DNA of 64,000 bases from Adiantum capillus-veneris (taxonomy: Eukaryota > Streptophyta > Polypodiopsida > Polypodiales > Pteridaceae). The notes beneath the pieces were generated by a model. It made no database searches. It saw nothing but the letters and a program-made list of their open reading frames with translations, and had not been told where the DNA came from. The stretch lies in contig CM043958.1 in assembly GCA_014529385.2 (NCBI GenBank), forward strand, positions 149,302,793-149,366,792, written 5' to 3'. Made by a program: the position numbers and the translations under genes. Below are positions 10,997 through 21,189 of the stretch, piece by piece. Each line of letters begins with the position of its first letter. Within the stretch, counting starts at the first letter, position 1.

Positions 10997-12175
10997 TTAC
11001 CAGCAATGTGAGAAATATGAAATTAAAATCGCGAAAGAAAAATATTCCACCTCATTTGTTTGTCGAAAAGCTTGGTTTGTGTCATGAAGTACTTGAGACT
11101 TTGATGGTATGTTTGTAAAATAAATGGAGTCCCCACTAGATAGTGCTTCCATGTGTTGAGCATGCCGAACAACTAAAAGCTCTTTCTCATAAATGCCCAA
11201 GACCCGTTCATCCGTATTGAGCCTTCGGCTCTCATATGCTATGGCATGCCCTTCTTGAAGCAAGACTGATCCAGGGTAATCGCCACAAGCATCACATTGG
11301 ACCTCAAATGGCTTTGAAAGATCCGGAAGCATGAAGACTGGTTGAGAGGTAAGCTTCTCTTTGAGCTTGTCAAAAGCATTTTGCTCCTTACCAGTCCATG
11401 AATACTTAACGTTCTTCTTGGTTAAGTCATGTAATGCTCTTGCTATTTGAGAGAATTTTGCTATGAAGCGTCTATAGTATGCACACATACCATATAAAGC
11501 TTCTTAGCTCATCTAGATTCCTTGGATTAGGCCATGCTTTTATTGCCTCTAACTTTGATGGATCCATACGGATACCATCTTCAAAGATAATATGACCTAA
11601 GTATTGAATCTCTTGAAGGAAAATTTTTCTTTTCTTTTGATTGAGAAAAAGCTTGTTCTCCCTCAGTGCTTGAAAAATCACTTAGAGATGTTGCTTGTGT
11701 TCCTCCAATGACTTGGAGTAGAGGATGATATCATCAAAGAACACTCCAGTGAATTTGCGGTAGGGTCTAAATATTTTCTCCATTAGACAATTGAACGTGG
11801 TTGGTGCATTAGTCAAGCCAAAAGGCATGACTAGATATTCATAAAGGCCAAACGTTGTACGAAACACAATCTTTAGGATATTTTCATCCACTATCCTTAT
11901 TTGATGATAGCCACTTTTAAGGTCAATCCTACTAAAGTAGGTAGAGCCTTATAGCTTATCGAACAGATCTTCTACTTGAGGCACGAGAAATCTCTTTTTG
12001 ATAGTGATATGGTTTAGTGCTTGATAGTCCACACATACGGTATGTACCATCTTTCTTTTTCACTACAAGGACTGGAGAACAAAAGGGAGAGGAGCTAGGC
12101 CTCACCCTCCCTTTGTCCACCAATTCTTGTACTTGCCTCTTGATCTCCTCTTATTGAGCTTGAGAAACTCAATAA
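10997..12175 (-). pseudogene. A2 reverse transcriptase and RNase H, fragmented
   Basis: From 12175 downward, decayed RT start, then [20 protein letters not shown] (11870 region), [11 protein letters not shown] (about 11735) and KIFLQEIQYLGHI (about 11600). RNase H begins at MCAYYRRFIAKFS (11488) and shows VQCDACGDYPGSVLLQEG. The second half (KHYLL to TDHQ) is frameshifted near 11150. Several stops make it non-functional. Confidence 0.85.
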
Positions 12176-13035
12176 AGAGGCTTGTTAGGCAGTGAGCTTC
12201 CTCGTAGGAGCTCAATTTGATGGTCATCATTCCCCCGTTTTGGAGGTAAGTCCATAGGGATATCATCGATGAACACATCTTGGAATCCTTTTAGAAAATT
12301 AGACAAGTCTAACTCTTCTTCATTCCCACCATTTACATTTAATGAAACATTAGGACCTTTTAGGGACTCTTTTTCAAAAATCATGTACGCAAAAATTGAG
12401 CTCTTCATTGATTTATCAAAAGCAGAAAGATTTACAAGTGGTATAGTACGACCAGACTCACTAGCATTTATATACATGCTCTTTTCCCTATAGGTGAAGT
12501 AGATTCTCCTTTTAGGGAACTTCATGTTGGTAGCCATGCGGTTGAACCATGGTGCCCCTAGGATAGCATCCTCATGTTGGAGAGGAGAGATGAAAAAGTC
12601 TTCTTTGTCGACATAGCTTTGGACATGAAGCCTCAACTTTCCAATCAAGGGAGTAACGGAGGCTTGCTGTCCCTTGAAAGCAATGTCGGCCGTTACAATA
12701 TCTCCCATCTCAAAAGCTTGAATGCCCAACTTGGTGGCCAACTCCGTGATATGAAGTTGTGAGTAGAGCTAGGTTCAAACAAGACAAAGGCATCATGCTC
12801 CCTTACCTTTCCCCAAGCATAGGAGAGAGGTGATCCTTTGCAATGAGCATCCTCTTTTGGAGCTTCGGTAGTGGAAGCTCTAGAAGTCTCATTGCAGGCA
12901 TTTCTCTTGGGGCAAGAACGATAGCCATGTCCTTGCTCCCCACACTTAAAACATTTATGGTCCTTGCGAAAAGCTTCAAGCTCTTCTGGAGAGAGTTTGT
13001 TTTTACCTTTGTAAAATCCCTTCTCCTTGGGACCG

Positions 13036-13068
<33 letters not shown>

Positions 13069-13745
13069 ATTGGAATTAACTTGGGAAGAGTTTTAGGAAT
13101 TGGTTTTCCCCTTTGCATCACCTTTGTCTTTGTTTTCCATGGGCTTAGCATTCCTTCTAGCCCCTTGTTGGAAATTGATGCGCGAAGCAACCATGGTGTG
13201 GCGGATTACTTCGGTGATAGAACCAGACCGTTGGGAGTTGCCGTACTTGGCCATATCTTCAGGTAATCCGCACAGAATTGTTGCTTTTGCTTGGCAAAGT
13301 CTATCTTTTCTAAGATAGTAGCCTTGATATGTAAATCCCAGAACTTGTCCATATATTTGTGGATAGACTCATCTTCAAACTCCGCCATTTGGTAAGCACT
13401 TTTTCCTTTGCATTGCTTGCAAGGAATTGCTTCATGATGAAAACTCGTAGAGTTTTCCATGTCTTTGGGGATTTGCCGTTGCTACGAAGGCTAGCCCACC
13501 ATTGATGAGCTGATCTTTGGAAGTGCATGGCTACATGGCGTAGCTTGGAGGACTCCATGAAGTCCTTGTCTCCAAAGGCTGCATCAAATTGTTGGATGAA
13601 GGCCAATACTTTGTTGGTAGCACCAAAGGTGCCATCATAGGTGAGAAAAGAGATATTCTTTCCTCCCTCTTTTGAACTTCTTGAGCTTTTGTGACCTTCG
13701 CCATGCAAGGTAAGATTTGTGATGTCCTCCCCTCTTATATTCTCT
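12169..13745 (-). pseudogene. A2 gag and protease region
   Basis: Minus strand. Gag begins after the chromodomain (see the fused ORF at 13310-14044) and continues in a second frame with YMDKFWDLHIKA. A low-complexity poly-threonine run is encoded by (GTT)n at about 13036-13067. The knuckle CFKCGEQGHGYRSCP lies near 12940. The protease site reads FEPSSTHNF: the catalytic Asp is Glu and Gly is Ser, so the enzyme would be dead. The linker to RT (LRLHVQSYVDKEDFF, APWFNRM, PLPKRGNDD-like) follows in frame 12741-12169. Confidence 0.85.
13036..13067. repeat. (GTT)n microsatellite inside gag
   Basis: About ten GTT units on the plus strand encode poly-Thr in the minus-strand gag linker before the zinc knuckle. 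A1 has KGKDN... at this place instead, so the run is a local expansion. Confidence 0.85.
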
Positions 13746-14044
13746 AGGAGAATAGCCATAGCTTTCATTGGAAGAGGAGGAAGGTGACAGGAGTCATTGT
13801 AAGTATTTACAAGGTTTACATTATCCTTTAGTTGGGTATCTTGCATCCACCTTACATCTTCAATATGATAATTCTTAAATTTGACAAGATATCGTCGGGT
13901 AGACTTACCACTTCTTAAAACCTTGTCTTCTTGTCGTAGGATGCCCTCTGGCTGTAATATCTTTTCTTGACCCTCAAACTTAGGTGGTTCTTCAATTATC
14001 GGTTCTTTGGGTGGCTCATCCTTGTAAGATTTTAGGAGGCTCAC
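13310..14044 (-). pseudogene. A2 fused ORF: integrase tail-chromodomain-gag
   Basis: A 244-codon open frame starts in the integrase tail (SLLKSYKDEPPKEP). It passes through the chromodomain (PEGILRQEDKVLRSGK to EDVRWMQD). It then runs without a stop from NLVNTYNDSC into HLPPLPMKAMAILLENIRG and gag proper (AFIQQFDAAFGDKDF, QWWASLRS). In copies at 17.2 and 17.8 kb the chromodomain frame ends a few codons after NTYND. The seam is therefore at or near YNDSC, where gag and the chromodomain tail may share microhomology. Whether the fusion was ever translated is unknown. Confidence 0.82.
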
Positions 14045-14062
14045 TTGAAAAGCATGAATGAG

Positions 14063-15072
14063 CTAGATACTTGGTAACCTTAACTTATAAGCCATTTCAT
14101 TGATAGGCTTAAGAACTTGAAATTGGCCATAATATCTTTTTTCTAACTTAGCATAATATTTTTGGTGATTCATTGGACGTCCGTGTGTTCCTTTTCCCGA
14201 ATTATGACTTAGGCGTGCTTTTGGAAATTTGAGCAATACCCAATCATTTTCTTTGAAGGTCAAGGCTCGTCTATGCTTATCAGTAGTAGCCTTTTGCTTT
14301 TGTTGCATGGTCGATATAGCTTCTTTGATCTTTTGAAAAGATTCTTTAAGATATCTGCTATACTCATCAACAAAAAATATGTTCCCAAGTGTCTTGACTA
14401 TCACTGGGAGCTTGGGTCTTCCTTCAATTACCTCGAAGGGCGCCTTTCATGTTGAAGTATGGACAATGTTAGTGCACACATATTGCACTAAGGGTAAATA
14501 CTTTTCCCATTGATCTCTTTGATCTACTTCCGTAACACAGGCTTTAAGTAAATAAATGATAGTTGAATTCTCTATCTCACTTTGGCCATCCATTTGTGGG
14601 TGATAGGCCGAGGAGAAATTCAACTTAGTACCCAAATTCTCAAAGAGACCCTTCCAAAAACTATTGGTCATTCTTGGATCTCTATCGAATACTATATACA
14701 TTGGTAAGCCATGGTACTTAAAGACCTGGGAGATAAAGAGGGTTGCCATATGGTGTGCTTTAGTAGTCTTTTTGACCGATATAAAATGTACTTTTTTGCT
14801 AAAAAAATCTACTATTGTCCATATTCCCGTGTTCCAATGTATGGACTTGGGTAATCCAAAAATGAAATCCATGGATATACTTTCACATGGGGAATCACGT
14901 ATAGGAAATGGTTGAAGCAAGCCAAGCTGCTTCCCTCTATCATACTTGTCTTTTGACATACAATGCATTTTACAACATAATTCGGTATGTCTGCCTTCAT
15001 TGTTGGCCAATAAAAGTACATCTCTACTCCCTTGAGAGTGGTTGGAATCCCTCTACGTCCCACATAAGGTGG
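14063..15072 (-). pseudogene. A2 upstream integrase fragment
   Basis: It starts at HVPPYVGRRGIPTTLKGVEM (15072), keeps FYWPTMKADI and CIVCQK, then shifts frame. The core has SMDFIFGLPKS, FDRDPRMTNSF and MDGQSE-like residues. The C-terminal part (14404-14063) has LLKFPKARLSHNSGKG and KRYYGQFQVLKPI. It is cut at the left edge of an LTR (15077) that points the other way, consistent with a later insertion into this integrase. Confidence 0.85.
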
Positions 15073-15076
15073 AACA

Positions 15077-15560
15077 TGTCATAAAATCTAATATCTAACC
15101 AACCCAAATGATTTTTTCATATTAAACTGATCATTCAATGTGGGAGAATATACAGGAACAAGGGTTAGAATATAGACATGTGCTTATTGGTCTATCTCGA
15201 CACGGGGCCAATTGTAAAGGGGTCCAAATGAGAGATGATTTGTCAAAGAGCAATTCTAGCTAATGGAGCCTAAAGACCTTAGGGTTAGCTTCATTAAAGA
15301 CCTCCAATGATTAGTGTTAAAAGTCCTTTGACCTTAGGTAAGTTAGGGTTGTGCTTGAGGTGGGAACCCGGCCCAAGCTTGAGGTGCTTGTCGTGCTTGC
15401 TGACTAAGGTGCTTAAGGTGCTTGCTGACTAAGATGCTTGAGGTGCTTGTTGACTAGGGAGCTTGAGGTGCTTGTGGGAACACTACCCAAGGTTGAGGTG
15501 CTTTGTCGTGCTTGTTGACTAAGGTGCTTGTGTTCCACAAAGTCAAAGTATCCCTTAAGT
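15077..15560 (+). repeat. Family A LTR (5' LTR of A3?), divergent copy
   Basis: It starts TGTCATAAAATCTAATATCT and aligns by eye with the A1 LTR over several hundred bases (AAATGATTTT.TCAT.TTAAACTGATCATT). No polypurine tract or element 3' end lies before it; instead it interrupts a minus-strand integrase. It is best read as the 5' LTR of the derivative A3. The right end cannot be placed. Confidence 0.65.
15350..15540. repeat. Minisatellite of GCTTGAGGTGCTTGT-type units
   Basis: About seven imperfect units built from 'GAGGTGCTTG(T/C)TGACTA(A/G)G' and 'CTTGAGGTGCTTGTGGGAAC' lie inside the LTR. Unit length varies around 24 bp. Confidence 0.75.
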
Positions 15561-15917
15561 AGCCTATTAATAGTTGATTTTATTAATTATATTAGGGTAA
15601 GTGGGACTGGGATCTATTATCGGTTTTGTTGAGCACACTGTGTGGGTTATGGTGCACACCTAGGGAGCTTTGGTCTTAATAATGGGGTCTTTTTAGACTT
15701 GCCTACGACTTTACCATTGTTGAGCCATACGAAGTTTGAAAGGAGCTATCCCTCGACAATTCTACAATATTAAATCCACTATACTACTCTCTATGATTAA
15801 CCAATCCGAGCCCTGGGTGTAGATGCTTAAGTGTTGATTTTTAAAGGCTAAGAGGAGTAGCAACTAAGGTTTTGACTTGCCAAAGAAAACACTAAGTAAA
15901 CACACAATTTTGTTAAC
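15561..15917. other. A3 LTR remainder or leader, no gene
   Basis: No coding signal. A primer-binding site could not be identified, so the LTR end of A3 remains open. Confidence 0.35.
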
Positions 15918-16626
15918 ATGACTAACAATAATAAAGAGAGTAGGATTAATGTTGATAACTTTGATTTTGCACATGAAGGTGCTATGATGATGCCCCCATG
16001 TTTGTCAATTATCTTGTTACTAGGTTGCAACAAGCTATGGGCAACCCTGCTTTGCAAGCCGTAGTTACTGAACCACTTCATGCTTATGGGATTTCCTTTT
16101 CTCTACAAGAGGAGAGAGAGCTTATGAGGCCTCTTGATGAGACCCCCAAAAGAAGACTCTCTCCCATATGAGAGGAGGAATCCAGAGGACAAGAAGTAAT
16201 GAATCCTTAAGTTCCTCTGAAGATGTGGCTCCACATAGACGGCGGTCTAGACGGTCGCCAACTCCTCCCAAGAGGAAACGTTCAACCCAAAGTCCGTCTC
16301 CTCGTCACTCCGCAAGGGAAGAGAGTAAACAAAGGAAGAAAAGGGCAAGAAAGAGGTCACCCTCTTCTCCTTCTTCTTCACCTTCCTCCTCTTCCTCTCC
16401 AAGAGGAGAGAGAGCTTAGGAGGCCTCTTGAAGAGACCCCCAAAAGAAGACTCTCTCCCATTCGAGAGGAGGAATCCAAAGATCAAGAAAGCAATGAAAC
16501 ATTAAGTTCCTCTGAAGATGTGGCTCCACGAAGACGGCGGTCTAGATGATCGCCCACTCCTCCCAAGAGGAAAAGATCAACACAGTCCCTCTCCTCGTCA
16601 TTCCGAAAGAGAAGAGAGGAAACAAA
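15918..16626 (+). pseudogene. A3 gag N-terminus with duplicated RS-rich segment
   Basis: An ATG at about 15918 opens MTNNNKESRINVDNFDFAHE. After a frameshift it continues DDAPMFVNYLVTRLQQAMGN and QEERELMRPLDETPKRRLSP. Arg/Ser-rich sequence follows (SSEDVAPHRRRSRRSPTPPKRKRS, broken here as RRRSRRSPTPP then KRKRS). A second copy of this segment starts about 294 bp later (16423) with RRPLEETPKRRLSPIREEE. Such basic RS tracts are seen at the start of some plant gag proteins and could bind RNA. Stops at 16168 and near 16549 break both copies. It could also derive from a captured host SR-type gene, but the element context favours gag. Confidence 0.6.
16106..16625. repeat. Roughly 294-bp tandem duplication (RS segment)
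   Basis: Copy 1 (about 16106-16399) and copy 2 (about 16400-16625, shorter) share long exact stretches, such as the run from GACCCCCAAAAGAAGACTCT onward and AAGTTCCTCTGAAGATGTGG. Confidence 0.85.
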
Positions 16627-16764
16627 GATAAGAATCATGTATGAGCAAAGTATATTTTATTAAGAATTTTGTGTTCTTTTGACTCTAAGATTATCCATCA
16701 TGCAACAGAAGCAAAAGGCTATTGCTGATAAGCATAGATGAGCCTTGACCTTCAAAGAAAATGA

Positions 16765-17231
16765 TTGCGTATTGCTCAAATTTCAAAAGCACGCCTAAGT
16801 CATACTACGGACAAAGGAACACACAGACGTCCAATGGGTCACCAAAAATATGATGCTAAGTTAGCAAAAAGATATTATGGGCCATTTCAAGTTCTTAAGC
16901 CTATCAATGAAACAACTTTTAAGCTAAGGTTAGCAAGTACCTGGCTCATTCATAATGCCTTTCATGTGAGCCTCTTGAAACCTTACAAGGACGAGCCACC
17001 TAAAGAATCAGTAAGTGAAGAACAACATAAGTTTGAGGGTCAAGAAAATATATTGCAGCCAGAGAGCATCCTATGACATGAAGACAAGGTTTTAAGAAGT
17101 GGTAAGACTACCTGCTGATATATTGTCAAATTTAAGAATTGTCATTTTGAAGATGTAAGGGGGATGCAAGATATCCAGCTAAAGGATAATGTAATCCTTG
17201 TAAATACTTACAATGACTCCTGTCAAAAATA
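16765..17231 (+). pseudogene. Chromodomain unit 1
   Basis: Open from SHTTDKGTHRRP through KRYYGPFQVLKPI and HNAFHVSLLKPYKDEP to a TGA at 17074-17076 (QPESIL*HED). The chromodomain core after it has two more stops and R to G at the conserved RWM (VRGMQD). Confidence 0.8.
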
Positions 17232-17278
17232 AGAATCAAGTATGAATAAAGTATATTTGTAAATAATTTTGTCTTGTT

Positions 17279-17827
17279 TTGACTCTAATATTACCCATCA
17301 TGCAACAGAAGCAAAAGGTTGTTGCTGATAAGCATATACGAGCCTTGACCTTCAAAGAAAATGATTGGGTATTGCTCAAATTTCCAAAATCACACCTAAG
17401 TCACACTATGGACAAAGGAACACACGGATGTACAATGGGCCACCATAAATATAATGCTAAGTGAGAGTATGGCCCATTTCAAGTTCTTAAGCCTATCAAT
17501 GAAACAACTTAAAAGTTGAGGTTACCAAGTACTTGGCTCATTCTTCATAATGCCTTTCATGTGAGACTCTTGAAACATTACAAGGGCGAGCCACCCAAAG
17601 AACCAGTAATTGAAAAACCATCTATGTTTGAGGGTCAAGAAGAGATCTTGCAACCAAAGAGCATCCTACAACATGAAGACAAGGTTTTAAGATGTGGTAA
17701 GACTACCCGACGATATCTTATCAAATTTAAGAATTATCCTTTCGAAGTTGTAAGGTGGATGCAAAACATCCAGGTAAAGGATAATGTAAACCTTGTAAAC
17801 ACTTACAATGACTACTGTCAAAGGTAA
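17279..17827 (+). pseudogene. Chromodomain unit 2
   Basis: LTFKENDWVLLKFPKSHLSH is followed by a TGA at about 17462-17464, with roughly 20 codons of the KRYYGPF block lost. The second frame (17516-17827) is open from MRLPSTWLILHNAF to the family's normal end NLVNTYNDYCQR*. Its chromodomain is complete (SILQHEDKVLRCGKTTRRYL, FEVVRWMQ), making it the best preserved of the three. Confidence 0.82.
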
Positions 17828-17889
17828 GAATGAGGTATGAACAAAGTATATTTTATAAAGAATTTTGTCTTGTTTTGACTCTAAGATTA

Positions 17890-18474
17890 TCCATCATGCA
17901 GTAGAAGCAAAAGGCTACTGCTGATAAGCATAGACGAGCCTTGACCTTCGAAGATAATGATTGGGTATTGCTCAAATTTCCAAAAGCACGCGTAAGTCAT
18001 ACTGCGGACAAAGGAACACACTGACGTCCAATAGGTCACCATAAATATTATGCTAAGTTAGCAAAAAGATATTATGGCCCATTTCAAGTTCTTAAGCTTA
18101 TCAATAAAACAACTTATAAGTTGAGGTTACCAAGCACTTGGCTCATTCATAATGTCTTTCATGTGAGCCTCTTGAAACCTTACAAGGGTGAGCCACCCAA
18201 AGAACCAGTAATTGAAGAATCACATAAGTTTAAGGGTCAAGAAGAGATCTTGCAGATAGAGAGCATCCTACTACACGAAGACAAGGTTTTAAGAAGTGGC
18301 AAGACTATCCGACGACATCTTGTCAAATTTAAGAATTATCCTTTTGAAGATGTAAGGTGGATACAAGACATCCAACAAAAGAATAAGTTTATGCATACCA
18401 TGAATCAAGCTTGCGGTAGCTCAGTCACTCAAGCATATAGTAGTCCTTGCCAATCTACTATGAAAGATGATTAG
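17890..18474 (+). pseudogene. Chromodomain unit 3
   Basis: It begins with QKQKATADKHRRALTFEDND after a stop and is open from 18121 (MRLPSTWLIHNVFHVSLLKP) through SILLHEDKVLRSGKTIRRHL and FEDVRWIQD. After IQQKN the frame runs into element 3' UTR-like sequence and ends at 18474. Confidence 0.82.
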
Positions 18475-18478
18475 GGCT

Positions 18479-18653
18479 AAGTAAAGACATGCTTATGACA
18501 ACAAGCTTTCCAAGCACCAAGTGGAATTAGTCACCACTGTGAAAGAAAGTCGACGGGTAAAAAGGGATCCTCTAACCAAAGCAATAGGACTAACAATGAC
18601 TTTATTTTTCCACCCCATAGTCGAGGATGCCTATGATTTCAAGGGAGAGGTAA
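18479..18653 (+). other. A3 3' UTR and polypurine tract
   Basis: It matches the A1 3' UTR, including the ATAGTCGAGGATGCCTATGATTTC hairpin region and the AAGGGAGAGGTAA tract before TGTC. Confidence 0.7.
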
Positions 18654-19226
18654 TGTCATGAATATTAATTTCTAACCTTGTAAAATGATTTTACAACTTT
18701 AATTGGCCACTTAAATCTAGGGAAAATAAAAAGAGAACAAGTGAAATTGATTAAGTGCTAATGGACCAACCGGTCAAGGCTTATGACCAGAAGGGAAAAA
18801 ATCCATAAAAGAATAAGGGTACTTGCTAATTAATTATCTCAGTCAAAAGTACATGTCAAGGAGACAAATGTATCTTGGACAATCTTGATCAAAGGTACAA
18901 GACAAAGGAGATGATCGAGAGCAATTATAGGAGTCTAAAAATAAAAAGTGATTGTGCTAAGTTCAAGTCATTAGAATAACTCTCTAGACTCTAAGTATGA
19001 AGTCTGGGAAGCCTTAGGGTGAAATCATCACTTGCCACAAAATATCTAAATTTAGTAGGTTTTGGGAGCAGCTTGGCGGCACATCCAAAGCATTGTGCTA
19101 AGGCTTTGCACAAATGATGAAAGTTTTAAAGTCCAAAGGGTGAGTTTTATTTTTGCCAAACCTAATTTAGCAGGTCCTAAATTAGCAAGTAGGCTATAAG
19201 CCCCGAATCATCTTGCGACACCTTCA
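18654..19226 (+). repeat. LTR-like block between A3 and copia H1
   Basis: It starts TGTCATGAATATTAATTTCT after the A3 polypurine tract. It ends CACCTTCA, two bases before a tRNA-iMet-type primer-binding site. One reading is a 573-bp LTR shared by both junctions. The other is a truncated A3 LTR fused to the end of a copia LTR. No copy of the H1 3' LTR start (TGTTAAGATTCAGG) was found in it, which favours fusion. Confidence 0.5.
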
Positions 19227-19228
19227 AC

Positions 19229-19240
19229 TGGTATCAGAGC
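19229..19240 (+). promoter_or_regulatory. Primer-binding site of copia H1
   Basis: TGGTATCAGAGC is the standard complement of the plant initiator tRNA-Met 3' end and lies 2 bp after the LTR-like end. Confidence 0.85.
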
Positions 19241-20365
19241 AAGGTTTGTGCTAACCGTTTTTCATGTCTGCGCGCGCGCACTTTCAAAAGTGCAAACAGG
19301 TTTTCGATTTTGGCATTGGCAAATTCAGCGTTCCGAGAGCGTTTCCATTAGGTGTCCTCAAGTTTTACCCCCCTTTCGAAGCTGTTCGTGAAGTCGAAAG
19401 CTTCATCCGAGCTACGCTTCAAGAGTTGTATTTTTCAACTCCACTTTTGCTACAACTATAGGTATAGGTACAGGTACAGGACACAGGTGCAGGTTGTTCA
19501 AAGACTATTTTGGGATGGTATATGGCCATTTTATGGCTATTATGTGTTATTGAGATGGTGTTTATGGGCTGAGTAGGAGCACTTTTTGGCATCGACATTG
19601 TCTCGGGTTTTTCAAGCATCCATCTCCTCACAAGTTCTTGCATACATAAAGGACATCCAGGTTTCTTATAGGTTGCAGTGTTTAGCATCAACACAGATTT
19701 CAGTGGGAGTCCTTGATGCGCACATGCATTGTTTTAGCACTTTTGATAGTGCTTGAGCTCTTTTGAGAGCGGTTTTACTCCCCACAGGGATTTGTTTACT
19801 GCTTGCACATTTTGTTTGGCGCCTGTTTGAGAGCGTATACTACACCTTGCAGTATTGTTGACAGTGGATGTACGTTGAGTTGTGGAAACTACCATATGTA
19901 CCTTTTGTGGAGCCGATTTGGCTTGTTTCTGGCAGTCTCGGCCGTTTTTGAGACTCGGTTAGAAGGCCCTTTCTGAGACTGGGCTGGTTTCTTGTCTACA
20001 TAACCTTTTGTGAGGGTGGATAGCGTGAGGTTTTCTCGAGCTAGGGGTTTCTCAAATGTTGAGATCCTTTCGGTGATACAGGTTGCTGGAGTACCCCTTT
20101 TTTCGTGGCCTCGCCATAGGACATGTATAGAGAGGGATAGGTGCATTTGACGTCGTGTTGGCAGTCTTGGATCAGCTTTTGACTTTTTATGCACAATTAG
20201 TGGTTGATGCGCCTGTCTTATGCTTTGATAGCATTACTTTTGATGTGTTGCTGATCTCTTATGACAATTTTGGATTGAGATTCTTTCATTTTTTTTGGAG
20301 AAACTCTGCCGAATTTTTCCCAGAATTACCAGTATTTATCACCACATTATCTTTAGTTTGCAACC
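19241..20365 (+). other. H1 leader, no gene
   Basis: About 1.1 kb of untranslated leader with a short GTATAGGTACAGGTACAGG micro-repeat near 19459-19480. No supportable ORF. Confidence 0.5.
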
Positions 20366-20918
20366 ATGTCATCTAGTGGTGAAAAGGATATTTACAATAT
20401 CCAAAAATTTGATGGGACGAATTTTGCTATCTGGAAAGAGCAGATTCAAGATGTTCTTATACAAAAAGGCCAGCTCGATCCTATCATGAAGCACCCAGAG
20501 GGCGAGTATACAGATGTTAAGTGGGAGAAACTTGATGCTAAGGCCAAATCTACCCTCCATTTGGATTTGGTCGAATCTGTGTACTTTACTATAGTTGGAG
20601 AAAGGATTGTTAGAGATGTATGGGATAAGTTGTGTTCCAGTTATGAGAACAAAAGTGCCACTAATAAGGTTTTCTTGATGAAGAAGCTGTTTGACCTTCA
20701 TATGAAGGAAGAGGGCACTATTTCTACTCAGATTAATGAGTTCAATATCATTTTCACTCAGTTGACCACTTAAGGTTTGGCCTTCGATGAGGAAATCAAA
20801 TGTATATTCTTGCTATGCAGTTTACCCCCGTCTTGGGATACGTTTTGTACTATGATTAGCAACTTAGCACCTGGTACCAATCTAGTGTACAATGACGTCC
20901 TTGGGAGTGTCTGTTTAT

Positions 20919-21145
20919 TGTTGGAATTAGGGTTGCAGAGAAACGCACACATCTTGGAGATGAGGAAGGAAGCTCAAGGCACACAATAGAGAGTGTGTTA
21001 CTTAGTATGCAATGGAAAGATAGATAGCCCTAGAGTGATGGGCGTATATACAATGCTCGGGGGGAAAAACCTCCTAAAGAGGGAAAAAATGCCTCGGTGG
21101 TCCTAGTGTGTTCACACACATCACTACCACATGTATATGGTAACA
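20919..21145 (-). repeat. I1 3' LTR
   Basis: 227 bp. On the minus strand it runs TGTTACCATATACATG to CCTAATTCCAACA. It directly follows the polypurine tract. Confidence 0.92.
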
Positions 21146-21189
21146 AATCCCCCTTGGAGTGATGCGGTGAACGAGAACTGGCACATGAG

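Larger units (their letters stand above)
10319..15076 (-). mobile_element. Ty3/gypsy chromovirus A2, permuted and inverted
   Basis: Read on the minus strand from 15072 the order is integrase, chromodomain, gag, protease, RT, RNase H, then integrase again, cut at 10319. No LTR separates the chromodomain from gag. Both ends break inside integrase, and the integrase segment from the zinc region to RDPRM is present twice. This is not a normal element; it looks like two fused copies, or a circular or tandem template, that lost the LTR between them. The family A LTR on its left (8756) and the one on its right (15077) both point the other way. Confidence 0.8.
16627..18478 (+). repeat. Triplicated roughly 600-bp integrase-tail/chromodomain unit
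   Basis: Three head-to-tail units start at about 16627, 17228 and 17823. Each opens with about 70 bp of non-coding DNA (ATAAGAAT..GTATGA.CAAAGTATATTT). Then comes the integrase C-terminus (MQQKQK, LTFKENDW, LLKF, TDKGTH) and the chromodomain (SILRHEDKVLRSGKT, FKNYPFEDVRWMQD-like), ending NLVNTYND. Each copy carries different stops and indels. The units are diverged from each other, so the array is not a very recent slip. Confidence 0.9.
15077..19226 (+). mobile_element. A3: chromovirus deletion derivative
   Basis: Between a family A LTR at 15077 and another at 18654 (which follows the family's own 3' UTR and polypurine tract) lie only an RS-rich gag N-terminus and three integrase-tail/chromodomain units. 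Protease, RT, RNase H and the integrase core are missing. It would be non-autonomous, about 4.1 kb, inserted in the A2 integrase. A target duplication was not confirmed. Confidence 0.6.

Noticed and set aside
16168-16419. Host SR splicing-factor gene
   Set aside because: No RNA-recognition motif; the segment lies between family A LTRs after an element-type start and before integrase units.
17824-17901. Intron-like seam (AAAG|GTAAGA ... CATGCAG) between chromodomain units 2 and 3
   Set aside because: Integrase coding homology (MQQKQK) begins before the supposed acceptor and the donor GT is absent at the other seams, so tandem duplication explains it better.
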